Shown: positions 1 through 7,762 of the stretch, one piece after another
Layout: the number at the start of each line of letters is the position of its first letter
Numbering within the stretch: position 1 is the stretch's first letter
NCBI RefSeq assembly: GCF_905397435.1
Contig: NZ_CAJPVI010000071.1
Span: 1-37,875, forward strand
DNA length: 37,875 nucleotides
Direction of reading: 5' to 3'
Source: Cupriavidus numazuensis
Lineage (GTDB): Bacteria; Pseudomonadota; Gammaproteobacteria; Burkholderiales; Burkholderiaceae
Notes under the pieces: model-generated
The model's input: only the letters and a program-made list of their open reading frames with translations
Told to the model about the DNA's origin: nothing
Databases searched by the model: none
Position numbers and translations under genes: made by a program

Positions 1-62
1 TTGCCACGCTGGCGAGGCAAGCAGTGTTCAATCTGTCGATATTGGGCTTCGGTGATTTCCAT
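1..62 (-). CDS. IS5-family transposase, N-terminal fragment (continues beyond window)
   Basis: The minus-strand frame starting with ATG at 62 reads MEITEAQYRQIEHCLPRQ and continues off the window edge. Starts of the type M-E-I-T-x-x-Q-Y-x-x-I-x-x-x-L-P-x-Q-R-G are typical of the helix-turn-helix N-terminus of IS5/IS1182-like DDE transposases in beta-proteobacteria. Only 20 codons are visible, so the DDE catalytic domain cannot be checked. The start lies about 40 bases inside the IS end, the normal layout for a one-ORF insertion sequence. Confidence 0.65.
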   Translation of the reverse strand, partial: MEITEAQYRQIEHCLPRQRG

Positions 63-103
63 CACCGAAGCATACAACTAAATCAAATTAGTGTGAACAG
101 GCC
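1..103 (-). mobile_element. End of an IS5-family-like insertion sequence (left end, rest outside window)
   Basis: Reading the minus strand, the end GGCCTGTTCACACTAATTTG begins at 103 and is followed 21 bases later by the start codon of a transposase-like reading frame that runs off the window. The bases just outside, CTAG at 104-107, look like a target site; CTAG or short TNA-type targets are common in IS5-family groups. The other end and the matching target copy are outside the window, so the exact boundary and the family assignment are inferred. Confidence 0.7.
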
Positions 104-525
104 CTAGGAAAGGTCGGGGCCCAGCGGTTGTCCTGCCAGGTGGTGTTCCAACCGACATGATCGGCATGCAGGTGTGTCATGACCACATGCGTGACTTTCT
201 CCGGGGGCGCGCCGGCCGCGATCATCCACTCGCGCACCAGCGTGTTGAGCATGTTCATGCGCGCGATGCCGGCGCGAGGCTTGAAGTTGCCCACGCCGGT
301 ATCGACCACGATGATATTGTCGCCGGCATGCACCACCCAGAACTGGATCGTCACGATCAGCTTGTTCATATGGGGCATCCAGTGATGCGGCGCCATCCAG
401 TCCGCGTTGGCGTCCAGCACGCCGCGGTCGATGTCGGGAAAGAGAAAGGCAGGATCGTGCGTCGGGCCCGCGTACTCGAGGATGCGGGTGATCTTGAGGT
501 CGCCGACGGTACGCGTTTGCATCAT
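88..525 (-). pseudogene. MBL-fold metallo-hydrolase, truncated at its 3' end by an IS
   Basis: This is the N-terminal half of a metallo-beta-lactamase-fold hydrolase (lactonase/glyoxalase-II-like). The zinc motif H-x-H-x-D-H is present as THLHADHVGWN, preceded by the strand VVDTG typical of the fold. The family usually has about 280-310 residues, but this frame stops after about 145. The final residues RACSH and the TAA stop are read from the IS end (88-103), so the downstream zinc ligands and C-terminus are lost here. I chose the ATG at 525 (MMQTRTVGDLK) because GGAGACA lies just upstream; an in-frame ATG at 540 has no such site. The native substrate is unknown. Its place beside a tannase-like esterase suggests an accessory ester or lactone hydrolase. 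Confidence 0.75.
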
Positions 526-741
526 GTGCCTTGTCTCCATTGTCAGAGGGTGCTGCTGTCAACTTCCTGAAGCGCTCGGGGGTTGGGGCAGCGGTTGTCG
601 GCGTACAGGATCGGCGAATTCTTCACCTCCGCAAATTTCCCAATTCGAAAGGGGGCTTTCACGCGGCTTTATGCGCTGGCCAGCCACGGGAGAAAAGTAT
701 GGACTGCGGCAGTTCGCACGTCCAAGACCTATGATGTCTCA

Positions 742-764
742 ACCCATACCTGCCAAGTATGGGT
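742..764. promoter_or_regulatory. Inverted repeat upstream of the MBL gene
   Basis: ACCCATAC (742-749) and GTATGGGT (757-764) are perfect 8-base arms separated by 7 bases. They lie in the 335-base gap between the tannase-like gene and the truncated hydrolase, about 220 bases upstream of the hydrolase start. This could be an operator or a small hairpin; no promoter boxes could be assigned with confidence. Apart from this and the terminator-like hairpin at 822-852, I see nothing in the gap. Confidence 0.3.
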
Positions 765-821
765 CGGTGGAGTCAAGCATGGGAGCGTGCGGACCCACGT
801 GCTGTGGTGCTGGCGGTTAAA

Positions 822-852
822 GCAGGGGCCGCCCGCGATGGCCGGCCCCTGC
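822..852 (-). terminator. Probable terminator after the tannase-like gene
   Basis: GCAGGGGCCG (822-831) pairs perfectly with CGGCCCCTGC (843-852) across an 11-base loop. Read on the minus strand the hairpin follows the tannase-like stop codon by about 8 bases and is followed by TTTAA, a weak U-tract. It would separate that gene from the MBL gene downstream. Confidence 0.5.
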
Positions 853-859
853 CATGGCG

Positions 860-2608
860 TCACTGCGTGGCGCAGGTAAAGCTCGCCGCCGCGTTGACGT
901 CGCCGGAGCCGTTGTACTTCGGCCAGCTCGGATACTCGCAAAGCGGACGTGTCCGACCTTGCACACCAACCGTGTCCGTCACCGTCAGCGAGGCAGGCGC
1001 CGTGTTCTTTTCAACCCAGTTTTCCAGCGCTGTCAGCGAGTCCCACGAAGCATTGAACACCGAGCTCACCGCATGGCCATAGCCAGGGATCTCGTAATAG
1101 CGCATGAACGTGCTCACGTTGCCCGCGCCCATCGTGCTCTGCACCCGCGTGAAATACTCTTCCGTCGAGCGCGTGCTGACCAGTGCGTCTGACATGCCGT
1201 GTGCCATCAGGATCTTGCCGCCCTTGTTCCTGAACGCGGACAAGTCGGTCTTGTTGACGTCCTGGATGCCGGCGAGCTGGCTGATGCGGTCCTGCCACGA
1301 GCCCGGGTTCTGCGGGTCGAGCGTGAGCGAGTTGAAAGTCGGGTCACGCGTCACGAAGTAGCGCGCCCACTGGTCCCAGAACACGCTTCCGTACGGGGCA
1401 GTCGTCGGCATCGGGTTGGCCGGGGCATCGAGGTTGAGCGCCAGCGCGATGACCGTGGCCTGTACGGAGGCATTCCCGGCGATGCCGAGATCCGCGCCCC
1501 AGACGTTGAAGCCCGGATAATGCGTTTCTCCGCTGCCCAGCGCATAGCCGAACACGATCTCGGAGTTATAGACCTTCAGCGCGTTGATCTGCGCGTCCGA
1601 CAGGCAAGTGTCGCCGGTATCGGCACCGTTGGCGCAGCGTACCGGCTGGCCGTTCAGCATTGCCGTTGACGGGTCGAAGTTGGTATTGCACGCAGAAACA
1701 TTGCTGATCAGGCCGTCCTTCACACCGTCGAGGTTGTCGCAGGCGGCAATCGCAGCGTCATAGAGCACCTTGCGCTTGGCCTGGTTCGGATAAGCGCCCG
1801 GCGCGGCCAGCGCACGGGTGATGCGGCCAAACTGCAGGTCCAGGCTCGCGGCATTCCAGGCAGGGTAGAGCACGATGGCGCCATCCCAGTCCTGGGGCCA
1901 GCGCTGCACCACTGCCAGCGCTTCGCGGCCGCCGCTCGAGCCACCCGCGAAATAGGCTTTCTTCGGGCCATCGGCGGAATAGTGCATCTGGATCAGCGCG
2001 ACCGCGACGTCGCGGGTCTTCTTGAGCGCGTCGCCGGCGAAATTGCGCAAGGCTTCGTCATTGGTGCCGAACGAACCGTCGCGGCTGCCGAGCGCGCCGG
2101 CCTGGTGGCCGGAATCGCTGGCGAACGTGGCATAGCCGCGCGCAAGCGGCGTGGGCTGGTCAGTCGGGCCGGCGGGCACATTGCCTGCCGTGTTGGGGAT
2201 GGTGCCGTCGTAGCCGCCGCCGCCGAACATGACCACCTTCTGGTTCCAGCTCGCCGGCATGTCGACTTCGAACTTGATCGCCGGCGCCGTCGGATCAACC
2301 GAGGTAATCGTGCCGGTCACCTTGCAATACTCGCCGGTGCCAAGCTGGCCGCCGCCCGAGGCCGGTACCTTGACCGCATCGGTCACGGTCGCGCCCTTGG
2401 TCGGCAAGCCGATGTTGCTGGCGGAAACGGTCTTGCCGGGCATGTTTTCGCACGACACCGGGGTCGCCGGGTGCTCATTTCCGGCATGGTCGTCGTCACC
2501 ACCTCCGCCGCCGCAGGCAGATAGCACCAGCACGGCGGCAGTGGCAAGGACGTGGGGTGCCAGTCGTATAGTTGCTGGCAAAGTTCTGCATCCAATGTCT
2601 TTTGACAT
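860..2608 (-). CDS. Tannase/feruloyl-esterase-family lipoprotein
   Basis: This is a 582-residue predicted exported alpha/beta hydrolase of the tannase family (Pfam Tannase), which cleaves esters of aromatic acids; MHETase and 3-hydroxybutyrate-oligomer hydrolases are relatives. The N-terminus has a hydrophobic stretch ending in a lipobox LSAC followed by glycines (Cys about residue 32), so it is probably an outer-membrane lipoprotein. The nucleophile motif is GGSSGG near residue 224, the acid is probably Asp in HGMSDALV, and the histidine is in GYGHAV. Characterised members carry a Cys before the Ser and a Cys after the His (the CS-D-HC motif), joined by a disulfide. Here both positions lack Cys (Gly and Ala). 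The ATG at 2608 was chosen because GGAGAACACAA precedes it; an upstream ATG at 2647 has no such site. The substrate is unknown; in this context an esterified steroid or aromatic ester is plausible. Confidence 0.85.
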   Translation of the reverse strand: MSKDIGCRTLPATIRLAPHVLATAAVLVLSACGGGGGDDDHAGNEHPATPVSCENMPGKTVSASNIGLPTKGATVTDAVKVPASGGGQLGTGEYCKVTGTITSVDPTAPAIKFEVDMPASWNQKVVMFGGGGYDGTIPNTAGNVPAGPTDQPTPLARGYATFASDSGHQAGALGSRDGSFGTNDEALRNFAGDALKKTRDVAVALIQMHYSADGPKKAYFAGGSSGGREALAVVQRWPQDWDGAIVLYPAWNAASLDLQFGRITRALAAPGAYPNQAKRKVLYDAAIAACDNLDGVKDGLISNVSACNTNFDPSTAMLNGQPVRCANGADTGDTCLSDAQINALKVYNSEIVFGYALGSGETHYPGFNVWGADLGIAGNASVQATVIALALNLDAPANPMPTTAPYGSVFWDQWARYFVTRDPTFNSLTLDPQNPGSWQDRISQLAGIQDVNKTDLSAFRNKGGKILMAHGMSDALVSTRSTEEYFTRVQSTMGAGNVSTFMRYYEIPGYGHAVSSVFNASWDSLTALENWVEKNTAPASLTVTDTVGVQGRTRPLCEYPSWPKYNGSGDVNAAASFTCATQ

Positions 2609-2956
2609 TTGTGTTCTCCAGGTGTCTCCAGAAATGGGATAGGCCACGGTATCGCCCGGCGAGATCCCGCGTGTACGTCTGCATTCGTCATGCCAGACGC
2701 AGTGCCTGCCTGGAAGTGGAGCAGGAAATATGCAGCAGATTTCCTATGTGGTGCACGAGTACCGATGCATGTGCCGGCTTATTTGCCCGATGCGCATGTT
2801 GGGCTGGAGCTTTTTCAAAGGCCTGAAGAATTCGCCTTTGCCCTGTGCAGGTCGATCACGCGGAGTAATAGGCGGCGCGTCGTGGTGCAGTATTTACAAA
2901 GCTCCGGTCGCGCGGGGGACCGGCTTCCAGCATCGAGTTGGAGGAATCCTCGCGTT

Positions 2957-2984
2957 GCAGCAACGCCGCGTCGAGCGTTGCTGC
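2957..2984 (-). terminator. Hairpin after the hydratase gene (possible terminator)
   Basis: GCAGCAACG (2957-2965) pairs with CGTTGCTGC (2976-2984) with a 10-base loop, 18 bases after the hydratase stop on the minus strand. There is no U-tract, so it may only be a transcript 3'-end hairpin. The rest of the roughly 390-base gap from 2609 to 3002 shows no convincing gene. It should contain the promoter of the tannase-like gene, but I could not place it. Confidence 0.3.
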
Positions 2985-3002
2985 GTGCGGGTAGTGTGCG
3001 CT

Positions 3003-3785
3003 TCAGATGAATTGTGCGGTGCAGCCACCGATGCCACTGATCTGCATGGACAGCCGGTCGCCCGCCTGCACCGGAATCAACGCTGCCAGCGAGCCCGACA
3101 GAATGGTTTCGCCCGCCAGCAGCGGAATGCCGAAGCTGCCCAGCGTGTTGGCCAGCCACGCCACGGCATCGGCGGGGTGGCCCAGCGCGGCGCTGCCGAG
3201 CCCGGTGGCGATGCATTCGCCGTTCTTTTCGAGCGTCATGGCGCACGCAGCCAGGTCGAGTGCGTGCGGGCTGACACGCTCGTCGCCGAGCACGTAGACC
3301 CCGCACGAGGCGTTGTCGGCAACCGTGTCTTCGATGCGGATGCGCCAGTCGCGGATACGGGAATCGACGATCTCGAAGCATGCCGCGACCGACTCGGTGG
3401 CATCGAGCACATCGTCGCGCGTGACGCCGGGTCCGCGCAGATCGCGCCGCAGGAAGAACGCGATCTCGCCTTCGGCGCGCGGCTGGATCAGCATGTCGGT
3501 GGGAATCGGCTGTCCTTCGGCATAGTGCATGCTCTGCAGCAGGATGCCGAAATCAGGCTGGTGGACATCGAGCATCTGCTGCACGGCCTGGCTGGTCACG
3601 CCGATCTTCTTGCCCGTGATGCGGTCGCCGCCCGCGAGCCGGTGCGCAATGAAGCCTTGCTGGATGCGGTAGGCGTCGCCGATGCCCAGGCCCAGTCCGC
3701 GGCCGCTCAGGGGCGGCACCGGCGAGCGCGTGACAAGCGCATGGTGAAGTTCGTTGCTGAGCGTGGTGATCAGGTCGGCAGTCAT
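3003..3785 (-). CDS. 2-keto-4-pentenoate hydratase family protein (MhpD/HsaE/TesE-like)
   Basis: This 260-residue enzyme belongs to the fumarylacetoacetate-hydrolase-superfamily hydratases, which add water to 2-hydroxy-2,4-dienoates released after meta-cleavage of an aromatic ring; 4-oxalocrotonate decarboxylases share the fold. The signature GKKIGVTS (residues 58-65) and the metal ligands E105-x-E107 in AEGEIAF and E138 in FEIVDSR are visible. Length is normal for the family. In steroid pathways the matching step is hydration of 2-hydroxyhexa-2,4-dienoate (HsaE/TesE), and a meta-cleavage hydrolase lies nearby at 6471. It sits 58 bases downstream of the DUF1302 gene on the same strand, probably co-transcribed. 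The stretch just before the ATG is pyrimidine-rich, with no clear ribosome binding site. Confidence 0.85.
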   Translation of the reverse strand: MTADLITTLSNELHHALVTRSPVPPLSGRGLGLGIGDAYRIQQGFIAHRLAGGDRITGKKIGVTSQAVQQMLDVHQPDFGILLQSMHYAEGQPIPTDMLIQPRAEGEIAFFLRRDLRGPGVTRDDVLDATESVAACFEIVDSRIRDWRIRIEDTVADNASCGVYVLGDERVSPHALDLAACAMTLEKNGECIATGLGSAALGHPADAVAWLANTLGSFGIPLLAGETILSGSLAALIPVQAGDRLSMQISGIGGCTAQFI

Positions 3786-3843
3786 GGGGGAGGGGATTTC
3801 AAGCGATGCAGCCGCGGCGGCATGCCGCCGCGGCGCGTACAGG

Positions 3844-5418
3844 TCAGAAGGAGTACTTGGCGTTGAAGGCCACGTAGTCGCGGTCAGACAGAGGACGGTT
3901 GGCGATGCTGGCGCCGCCGATGAACGCGGCGTAGGTCAGGTTGAGTTCCAGGTTGTTCAGGTACTTGAACGTGAGGCCAACGCTGGCGCGCTTGTCGCCG
4001 TACCCCATCAGCGTGCCGAACGCGCCGGCAACGGCAGCGTTGCCGCTGAACTGCTGCGCATACGTGAGCGGTACCGTCAGGTCCCAGCCGTCGAACACGT
4101 TGTTGTACGTGAGCGACCAGCCGACCTGGAATGCTGCGGAATTGCGCGTGTTCGACAGCTTGTCGAAGCCCATCACCGAATCCACGCCGAGCACGTGCAG
4201 ATAGGCGATTTCACCGAGCAGCGACTGCGAGTTGGCCAGGAAGGTCGGCCCGATCGCATAGATCGCCGACAGCTGTGCTTGCAGCGCCTTGCCGCGCGAT
4301 GCGGTGGGCGACCCGGCCACGTCGACCAGCATCGGTACGCCGTCCTTGTAGCTGATTTCACCCGCGACGTTGGCGCCGGCCAGCTGCGTCGAGAAGCTGG
4401 CACCGGTCAGGTTGATGCCGCCGAAGTACTTCTGCTGGTACTGCAGCGTCGGGAACAGCGAGGTCACGACGCTCGGATTCTTGTCGTGATAGCGCAGTTG
4501 GTAGAGGCCGATCTCGGTGTCTTCGAACACACGGAAGCGCCCGCCGATACCCCACTGGCCCCAGTCGGACGGCGAGATATCGGGGCCGCGCGGAATGCGG
4601 AAGCCCGGCCCGATGATGAACTCGGCGCCCGGACCGACGATGTCGGACGTGCTGAAGTAGCTGCCCGGCGCGAAGATCTGGTTCGGCTTGAAGGTGAACT
4701 GGTAATAGCCCATCAGGCTGAATGCCGGCGTGACCTGCCACTGCACTGAGGCCTGCGGCACCGGCAGCAGGATGTCCTTCACCTCCGCGCCCGGCACGAA
4801 GGCCTTGGTCGCATCCGCAGGCCCTTGCGCGCCGGCGATGTTGGCGAAGAACAGGCTTTCGCCCCAGGCCACCACCTGGTTGCCGAGCTTGAAACTGAGC
4901 TGAGTGCTTTCGATCGGCACCGCACCGTAGACATAGGCATCGAGCAGCTGCGCGCGGGACTCGTGGTAGTCGCGCGCGGAACCGGTGAACTCGTTGAACG
5001 GGCCGCTGTGGTTGACCGTGCCCGGCGCGTTGTTCGAGTTGGTGCCGCTGTAGGCCCAGTCGTAGAACACGCTGCCGCGCACCAGCGCGCCGAACGCGTC
5101 GTGCTTGACGTGGGCTTCGCCCAGCAGCGAAACGCGGTTGGCGGTCATATCGCCGCGCTTGAAGTTGCGGTTGCCGTCGTCGCCGTTGATGTTGGCCGGG
5201 CTTAGCAGCGTGTTGCTTTGGGTACCGGTGCGCACGGCAGCGCCGTAGCTGGCCGTGACGCTGTAGTCGAGCGTGGTGTCGTGGCCGAGATCGATGGTTT
5301 CTCCTGCCTGGGCGCCTGACGACAGCAAAGCGGCCAGGGCCGCCGCAGCGGCGATCGGCCGCAGCTTGCGGAAGCGCCCTGGTTTCGCCGGCAGTGGGCA
5401 GGATCGTGGAATGTGCAT
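3844..5418 (-). CDS. DUF1302 family outer-membrane protein
   Basis: This is a 524-residue DUF1302 protein, a family of predicted outer-membrane beta-barrels found beside DUF1329 proteins in proteobacteria that degrade hydrophobic substrates. A signal peptide is evident (arginine-rich start, alanine/leucine core, cleavage near AQAGE around residue 38). The mature chain has alternating aromatic strands and ends in Phe (NAKYSF), as expected for BAM-assembled porins. The ATG at 5418 is preceded by GGGGAGACAACC; an in-frame ATG 33 bases upstream is less likely. The gene is followed by the hydratase. A DUF1329 protein at 10442 is the probable partner. A role in uptake of steroids or aromatic esters across the outer membrane is inferred, not shown. 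Confidence 0.85.
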   Translation of the reverse strand: MHIPRSCPLPAKPGRFRKLRPIAAAAALAALLSSGAQAGETIDLGHDTTLDYSVTASYGAAVRTGTQSNTLLSPANINGDDGNRNFKRGDMTANRVSLLGEAHVKHDAFGALVRGSVFYDWAYSGTNSNNAPGTVNHSGPFNEFTGSARDYHESRAQLLDAYVYGAVPIESTQLSFKLGNQVVAWGESLFFANIAGAQGPADATKAFVPGAEVKDILLPVPQASVQWQVTPAFSLMGYYQFTFKPNQIFAPGSYFSTSDIVGPGAEFIIGPGFRIPRGPDISPSDWGQWGIGGRFRVFEDTEIGLYQLRYHDKNPSVVTSLFPTLQYQQKYFGGINLTGASFSTQLAGANVAGEISYKDGVPMLVDVAGSPTASRGKALQAQLSAIYAIGPTFLANSQSLLGEIAYLHVLGVDSVMGFDKLSNTRNSAAFQVGWSLTYNNVFDGWDLTVPLTYAQQFSGNAAVAGAFGTLMGYGDKRASVGLTFKYLNNLELNLTYAAFIGGASIANRPLSDRDYVAFNAKYSF

Positions 5419-5553
5419 GGTTGTCTCCCCTTGGTATCGGTGATGGTTCATTGCCTGACACTTCGATTAGCGCTCGCTAGGCGCAAGCGTAGAGAGGGGC
5501 GGCGGTGCACAAATCGGCAGAACGGACTAGGCGGATTCCCCAAGCCGCAGCGC

Positions 5554-6342
5554 TCAGGAATGGTTCACCGATGCAGCACCCAGAAATGCCGGCCGCTCGC
5601 CGCCACCGTCGATGACGAGGTTCGCGCCCGACACATAGGACGCGTGCGGCGAGGCGAAGAACAGGCAGGCGCTGGCAATGTCCTGCGGACTAGCAAGCCG
5701 GCCCAGCGGCACGGTTTCAGCCACTTCACGCAGCGCTTCCGGATCACCGTAGTGCTGCTGCTGCGACGTCTCCGTCAGCACCAGCCCCGGGCTCACGGCA
5801 ACGACGCGCACCTTGGGCGCCCATTCCACGGCCAGCGTGCGTACCGCGTTGAGGATGCCGGCCTTGGCGGCGCCATAGGCCGCGGTGCCCGGCGACGGCC
5901 GCAGCGCGCTGATACTGCCGATGAAAAGCTGCGTGCCGCCCGTTGCCTGCTGCTGCATGCGCGCGTTGGTACGTTGCGCCAGTTGCAGAGGTGCCACAAG
6001 GTTCAGGCGGATCACCGATTCAAGCAGCCGCGGCGAGGCGTCGGCGGCCATCGCAAAGGGCGAGCCGCCGGCATTGTGGACCACCACGTCGAGCGTCGGG
6101 CTGTCCTGCGCAATCTGCGCGAGCATGGCATCGACCTGCTCCATATCGCGAATGTCGGCCGCGATGAAGTGCGCTTCGCGGCCGTCGGCACGCGGCAGTT
6201 CGTCACGGCTTGCAGGCACGGTGCGCCCACATACCCAGACCTGCGCCCCGGCACGCAGAAAGGCCTCGCTGATGGCGCGGCCGATGCCGCGCATGCCGCC
6301 CGTTACCAGCACGGTCTGGCCGGTGTAGTCGAATTCCGTCAT
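5554..6342 (-). CDS. Short-chain dehydrogenase/reductase (SDR)
   Basis: This is a 262-residue classical SDR that oxidises or reduces an alcohol/ketone with NAD(P). The cofactor motif TGGMRGIG, the NAG strand (VVHNAGG), the catalytic Ser in GSIS and Tyr/Lys in YGAAK are all present, with SPG after the catalytic helix and a C-terminal GAN-LVIDGG. The ATG at 6342 has GGGAGAGCACCC upstream; longer starts up to 6390 lack a ribosome binding site. It is divergent from the hydrolase gene at 6471 and lies upstream of the DUF1302 gene (135-base gap). The substrate is not predictable from sequence. A hydroxysteroid is possible given the neighbours. Confidence 0.85.
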   Translation of the reverse strand: MTEFDYTGQTVLVTGGMRGIGRAISEAFLRAGAQVWVCGRTVPASRDELPRADGREAHFIAADIRDMEQVDAMLAQIAQDSPTLDVVVHNAGGSPFAMAADASPRLLESVIRLNLVAPLQLAQRTNARMQQQATGGTQLFIGSISALRPSPGTAAYGAAKAGILNAVRTLAVEWAPKVRVVAVSPGLVLTETSQQQHYGDPEALREVAETVPLGRLASPQDIASACLFFASPHASYVSGANLVIDGGGERPAFLGAASVNHS

Positions 6343-6401
6343 GGGTGCTCTCCCTGTCATTGGAGCGCCCATCGTAGGAGAAGCGGCCACGCCGATCGTA
6401 G

Positions 6402-6414
6402 TCCGAATGAACGA
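6402..6414 (+). promoter_or_regulatory. Candidate operator copy TCCGAATGAACGA
   Basis: This 13-mer in the divergent SDR/hydrolase promoter region matches 11 of 13 bases of a motif present twice in the SRPBCC/DUF1329 divergent promoter (10331-10357). It could be a shared binding site for a local regulator such as the TetR protein at 7763. The match is short and found by eye. Confidence 0.25.
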
Positions 6415-6470
6415 TGCCCGGCGCGCGCGCGCCCAGCACTATCGTCGCCACTACAACGGGAGACGCCACC

Positions 6471-7352
6471 ATGTCCGCTACGTCACAGCCGGCTACGCCA
6501 GCCGCCACGCCTTCGTCGCTGCACCCATCGCTGCCGGTCGGGCGCTTCACCACCACGGCCGCGGGCCTGCGGCTGCACTGCCTGGACACGGGCAGTGGCG
6601 AGCCCGTGGTATTCATCCACGGCAGCGGACCGGGCGCGAGCGGCCACAGCAACTTCCGCCACAACGTGCCGGCGTTAGGCGCGGCGGGCTTTCGCACGGT
6701 GGTAGTGGACCTGCCGGGCTACGGGCTGTCGTCCAAGCCGGATGACGTCGAATACACGCTGGACTTCTTCGTCGCCGCGCTGCGCGAGCAACTGCTGGCG
6801 CTGGAACTGCCGCGCTGCGTGCTGGTTGGCAATTCGCTCGGCGGCGCGATTGCGCTGCAATACGCGCTCGATTATCCCGAGCATGTCAGCCGGCTCGTGA
6901 TGATGGCGCCCGGCGGTGTCGAAGAGCGCGAGACCTACTTCCAGATGGCGGGTATCCAGCGCATGGTGTCGCTGTTCACCGGCGGGCATATGAACCCTGA
7001 CACCATGCGGCAACTGCTGCAGCTTCTGGTCCACGATGCCAGCCTTGTGACTGACGCGCTGGTCGACGAACGCATGGCGGTGTGCCGCGAGCAGCCGCGC
7101 GAGGTGCTGGCGACCATGCGCGTGCCGAACCTGACCGAGCGGCTTGGCGAGATCCAGTGCCCGGTGCTGGGCTTCTGGGGCACCGAAGACCAGTTCAATC
7201 CCGCCGGCGGCGCCATGAAGTTCCTCGCCGGCTGCGCCGATGCGCGGTTCGTGATGATCAACCGCTGCGGCCATTGGGTCATGGTCGAACACGCGGACTA
7301 CTTCAACCGCGAATGCCTCGGCTTTCTTGCCGATACGGCACCGTCCCGCTGA
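6471..7352 (+). CDS. Meta-cleavage-product-type alpha/beta hydrolase (TesD/HsaD/BphD-like)
   Basis: This is a 293-residue cytoplasmic alpha/beta hydrolase of the C-C bond hydrolase group that splits ring meta-cleavage products. The oxyanion-loop motif HGSGPGASGHSNF (50-62), nucleophile S122 in GNSLGG, acid D240 in GTEDQFNP and H268 in CGHWVMVEH form the standard triad, and the lid domain lies between about 145 and 220. In steroid degradation the corresponding enzyme (TesD/HsaD) cleaves the 4,5-9,10-diseco product to HIP plus a hydroxyhexadienoate, the substrate of the hydratase encoded at 3003. The ATG at 6471 follows GGGAGACGCCACC; an upstream ATG at 6414 has no site. It is 16 bases from the ketosteroid isomerase gene, so the two probably form an operon. 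Steroid versus other aromatic substrate is inferred from context. Confidence 0.85.
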   Translation: MSATSQPATPAATPSSLHPSLPVGRFTTTAAGLRLHCLDTGSGEPVVFIHGSGPGASGHSNFRHNVPALGAAGFRTVVVDLPGYGLSSKPDDVEYTLDFFVAALREQLLALELPRCVLVGNSLGGAIALQYALDYPEHVSRLVMMAPGGVEERETYFQMAGIQRMVSLFTGGHMNPDTMRQLLQLLVHDASLVTDALVDERMAVCREQPREVLATMRVPNLTERLGEIQCPVLGFWGTEDQFNPAGGAMKFLAGCADARFVMINRCGHWVMVEHADYFNRECLGFLADTAPSR

Positions 7353-7368
7353 ACCGCTCAGGAGAACG

Positions 7369-7749
7369 ATGATGGCTGACAACGCCGCCAGGAAAGCCAC
7401 GCTGCTGCAATACGTGGAACGCTTCAATGCCGGAGACGCCCAGGGCGTTGCCGCACTGTATGCCGACGACGCGACCGTAGAGGACCCGGTCGGCGGGGAG
7501 GTGATTGCCGGACGCGACGCGATCCTTGCGTTCTACCGGCACACCACCTCGCTGGGCGCGCGGCTGGAGGTGATGGCGCCACCGCGCGGTTCGCATGGCG
7601 ATGCCGCCGCGCTGACATTCTCGGTCCATGTCCGCATGGAAGGGCGTCCGGCCCGCATCGACGTGACCGACGTCATGACCTTCGGCGCCGATGGTCGCAT
7701 CCGCAGCATGCGGGCCTACTGGGGACCGGACGATCTTCACTTTGTATAA
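7369..7749 (+). CDS. ksi: Delta5-3-ketosteroid isomerase
   Basis: This 126-residue cone-fold (NTF2-like) enzyme moves the double bond of delta5-3-ketosteroids to the conjugated delta4 position. From memory of the Pseudomonas putida enzyme (Tyr16, Tyr32, Asp40, Tyr57, Asp103), the matching residues are all here: Tyr15, Tyr31, Asp39 (in ATVEDP), Tyr56 (AFYR) and Asp101 (VTDVM). The C-terminal GRIRSMRAYW also matches GRIQTMQAYW. This is far closer than a generic SnoaL-like protein and is the best substrate clue in the window. AGGAGAACG precedes two adjacent ATGs (7369 and 7372), either of which could be used. The gene lies between the hydrolase and the TetR gene. Confidence 0.9.
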   Translation: MMADNAARKATLLQYVERFNAGDAQGVAALYADDATVEDPVGGEVIAGRDAILAFYRHTTSLGARLEVMAPPRGSHGDAAALTFSVHVRMEGRPARIDVTDVMTFGADGRIRSMRAYWGPDDLHFV

Positions 7750-7762
7750 GACGCGCGCAGCC

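Noticed and set aside
2730..3866. A 378-codon plus-strand frame
   Set aside because: It is antisense to the hydratase gene; its amino-acid composition (Arg/His/Ala/Gln-rich) is that of a shadow frame in GC-rich DNA, and the minus strand carries the conserved motifs.
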